NCBI GenBank assembly: GCA_003533825.1 | Contig: DQCG01000020.1 | Coordinates: 1-16,567, forward strand | Reading direction: 5' to 3' | DNA: 16,567 nucleotides | From: Phycisphaerales bacterium | Lineage (GTDB): Bacteria; Planctomycetota; Phycisphaerae; Sedimentisphaerales; Anaerobacaceae | In this document: piece by piece, positions 14,927 to 16,567 of the stretch | Numbering within the stretch: the first letter of the stretch is position 1 | Layout: the number at the start of each line of letters is the position of its first letter | Notes under the pieces: model-generated | Database searches by the model: none | Seen by the model: only the letters and a program-made list of their open reading frames with translations | Told to the model about the DNA's origin: nothing | Position numbers and translations under genes: made by a program

Positions 14927-15193
14927 TTATGATCGCAAATCTTTTCCTGCTTTCGAGTTGTGTGTGCCACCCTGTGCCACCGCACGCCTGCAAAAGACGC
15001 AAAAAAAGACGAAAGTTATACGCCAAGTTATACGCGAATCCATGGTAGTATCAAGAATCTTTCGCACATTTTGTCATAACTCTTCTCGTGTTCATTTCCA
15101 GTTCCTCAACGATTTGACATGGCTAGGCGGTACTTTGGTCACCGACAACTCATCGTTCTTCAATTGTAAATATTGTTCAACAACACTCGTCAT
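14927..15193 (-). pseudogene. Degraded frame overlapping the GH140 stop, possibly integrase remnant
   Basis: An 89-codon frame begins with an ATG (15193) that overlaps the TGA of the GH140-like gene in an ATGA. It runs MTSVVEQYLQLKNDELS to NWK, then has TGA at 15092-15094 and TGA at 15074-15076, resumes as QNVRKILDTTMDS, and ends RAVAQGGTHNSKAGKDLRS. The last part resembles the variable tails of planctomycete tyrosine recombinases, and the tRNA scar lies just beyond it. No catalytic R-H-R-Y residues are present, so at most a fragment remains. The first 33 codons may instead be a small translated product. The assignment is tentative. Confidence 0.28.
14963..15035. repeat. Three tandem doublets of short repeats beside the tRNA scar
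   Basis: TGTGCCACC occurs at 14963-14971 and 14973-14981; AAAAGACG at 14992-14999 and 15004-15011; AAGTTATACGC at 15013-15023 and 15025-15035. Each pair has a spacing of 10 or 12 bases, near one helical turn. Their position, 75-145 bases from the tRNA core, fits arm-type sites bound by an integrase or excisionase, though this is inference. Confidence 0.4.
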
Positions 15194-16567
15194 TTTAGGA
15201 CGTTTCTGCCAGGAGAGGCGAAGTCTTTCGCAGCATCATCCAGAACGAGCACCCAGTCGTTGCCCTTACCGCTGGAAGGTGGCGTAAACTGCCGCCTCTT
15301 CGCACGGGCGAAGGTTTTGATCACCCGCGACGTTCCTGAACGCGGGTCGAACCAGTAGGCCTTGATCGCGCTTCCGGATAACTTGTCTGTGCGGATGGTC
15401 ACGGGCTTGCCGGAGGCGATATAAACGAAGGCGTAGCTCCCATCGGCGCCCCGCGTTGCCTGGATACGGTCGGTCGTCCTCATGGCGCTGCCCTCGATCA
15501 GTGCCTGGTCGGGAACGCGAATGAGCATCGGTCGCGACTCGACAAGACGGCGAAGATATTGCATTTGCCCCGCTCCGGGCAATTGAAGCGCTTTCTTCCA
15601 GGGAGTTCTTGCATAGGTGATTGGCTTGCGGTCCGGCTGCCAGAATTGCCAGATGTCGTGGCAACCGTATGTATGACCCGCGGCACCGGCGAACACGGCA
15701 CAATAGGCGAAACGACGGACATCGGGGGCGCTGAGCCAACCGTACTTGGGATCGAAACGGGCCGGATGATCTTCGTATCCCGGCTCGCCGTCAATGACAG
15801 GTTTGGCTGGCCTGCGCCGGTAATCCTCGGCGATCATCTCGTAGTTGCGGTTCTCGAAGCTGTGGCCGGATTGAACCATGTTGAAATCGAGCCACGCGTC
15901 GTCGTGAAACCAGGTCGACGATGCACCTCCACCTCGGGGATGATACGTCATCAGATGTTTGCCGCCGTCGCGTTCGGCCAGTCCCTTGGCCATCGCCCGA
16001 AAGATCAGTTCCAGCCCTTCTCCCGGCCAATCGCCGCCCAAGATCCAAACCACCGGCTTGTCGCGGTAACGCTCTCCCAAGAAAAGTCCGTAGCGGTGCG
16101 CCTTTTCCTTATTCGACAGGTTGAACAAGGCTTTCTTCGGTCGGATATGGCTGCCCGCCCATACCGGCAATAGACCCATCCGAAGGCCTAACGATGACGC
16201 CTTATCGACCGTGTAGTCGACATGGCGGAAGTAGGCCTCGTTTACCTTGGCTGGATCGCCCCCTACAAAGGGCTGATCGCCGTAACGATTCTTTTCGTTC
16301 ACGCCACCCCAAAAGATCACCGCTTGAATCACGGTGAACCCTTTCTTCGCCCGGTCCTGCAAGTATTCGTCCACTTCGCCACGATCCAGACGCTGGAACA
16401 ATTGCCAAGCGGTGTCCGCCAGCCAGAAGAACGGCGTCCCGTCATCGCGTACAAGGAAGCGACCATTGTCGGAAATCTGCAACGCGGGCATGGCAGCCGT
16501 GCTCAAAGAATTTATTGCGCACACAAAAGACAGAGCGAATAGCCATATACGATGTAACTTGCCAATT
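15190..16567 (-). CDS. Secreted GH140/DUF4038 glycosidase (apiosidase-like), 5' end outside window
   Basis: A TIM-barrel glycosidase of the DUF4038/GH140 type; the characterised GH140 enzyme is an endo-apiosidase releasing rhamnogalacturonan II side chains. A GTG at 16524 could start it, but the frame stays open to the window edge and encodes KLHRIWLFALSFVCA, an obvious signal peptide, so the true start is a few codons beyond 16567. Counting from the GTG, the family marks are GTPFFWLADTAW (29-40), the candidate acid/base Asp165 in WILGGDWPGE, MTYHPRGGGASSTWFHDD (192-209) and the candidate nucleophile Glu247 in KPVIDGEPGYEDHP. The last 100 residues form the usual small beta domain (PF12904-like) with AYWFDPRSG. 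The catalytic pair is intact. Apiosidase specificity is not certain because the family is broad in Planctomycetes. Its stop overlaps the start of a degraded frame. Confidence 0.85.
   Translation of the reverse strand, partial: IGKLHRIWLFALSFVCAINSLSTAAMPALQISDNGRFLVRDDGTPFFWLADTAWQLFQRLDRGEVDEYLQDRAKKGFTVIQAVIFWGGVNEKNRYGDQPFVGGDPAKVNEAYFRHVDYTVDKASSLGLRMGLLPVWAGSHIRPKKALFNLSNKEKAHRYGLFLGERYRDKPVVWILGGDWPGEGLELIFRAMAKGLAERDGGKHLMTYHPRGGGASSTWFHDDAWLDFNMVQSGHSFENRNYEMIAEDYRRRPAKPVIDGEPGYEDHPARFDPKYGWLSAPDVRRFAYCAVFAGAAGHTYGCHDIWQFWQPDRKPITYARTPWKKALQLPGAGQMQYLRRLVESRPMLIRVPDQALIEGSAMRTTDRIQATRGADGSYAFVYIASGKPVTIRTDKLSGSAIKAYWFDPRSGTSRVIKTFARAKRRQFTPPSSGKGNDWVLVLDDAAKDFASPGRNVLK

Larger units (their letters stand above)
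14574..15189. other. 616-base region holding a tRNA scar, a terminator and degraded coding sequence
   Basis: No intact gene. Items annotated separately are a rho-independent-like hairpin (14779-14798), a tRNA-Pro 3' half (14845-14889), paired short repeats (14963-15035) and a degraded frame (14927-15193). The stretch 14586-14770 is A/T-rich with nothing I can name. Confidence 0.5.

Noticed and set aside
14963..15035. Possible CRISPR array
   Set aside because: The repeats are 8-11 bases, differ between pairs and have no spacers of regular length.
14958..15287. A 109-codon plus-strand frame
   Set aside because: It overlaps the end of the GH140-like gene and the repeat doublets, has no ribosome-binding site and no recognisable domain.

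Overview
The window is most likely chromosomal DNA from a Planctomycetes-type bacterium, perhaps of the Phycisphaerae. I infer this from the gene mix: secreted sulfatase, DUF5077-DUF3472 protein, beta-helix glycosidase, ceramidase-like hydrolase, apiosidase-like GH140, M28 peptidase and a lysine-tailed HU protein. No 16S rRNA or other taxonomic marker is present, so the assignment rests on style alone.

Layout. 1-2786 (+): the 3' part of a GH38-like alpha-mannosidase gene cut by the left edge, then a secreted DUF5077-DUF3472 protein. 2801-3244 (-): a small PilZ (cyclic-di-GMP receptor) protein that converges on it. 3245-3573: a divergent control region with a good sigma70 promoter and two hairpins. 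3574-7040 (+): a two-gene operon of a secreted M28 metallopeptidase and a large beta-helix protein related to GH141. 7041-7616: an apparently decayed region plus a promoter. 7617-8540 (+): a secreted alpha/beta hydrolase. 8717-9019 (+): an HU-type DNA-binding protein with its own promoter. 9093-14573 (-): neutral-ceramidase-like hydrolase, GH9 glucanase and Tat-type sulfatase. 14574-15189: the 3' half of a tRNA-Pro(TGG), with short tandem doublets and a degraded reading frame beside it. 15190-16567 (-): a GH140/DUF4038 glycosidase whose first few codons lie off the right edge.

How the genes fit together. Eight of the ten substantial genes carry an export signal or belong to families that act on extracellular or periplasmic polymers: glycans, sulfate esters, acyl esters, lipid amides and peptides. 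The region reads as a loose catabolic neighbourhood for complex, partly sulfated polysaccharide. There is no SusC/SusD pair, TonB receptor, transporter, anti-sigma factor or hybrid sensor in view, so it is not a classical polysaccharide utilization locus. GH141 and GH140 founding members both act on rhamnogalacturonan II in Bacteroides, which makes plant or algal pectin-like material a possible substrate; this is only a suggestion. The GH9 gene is much richer in A+T than its neighbours and lacks a Shine-Dalgarno site, suggesting recent transfer, perhaps from Bacteroidetes.

I did not find a convincing new multi-gene defence or mobile system. The best leads are the tRNA-Pro attachment scar with its paired short repeats, an alpha/beta hydrolase with Gln where the catalytic His normally sits, a sulfatase with Asp-Glu instead of Asp-Asp at the metal site, and several decayed reading frames between genes.
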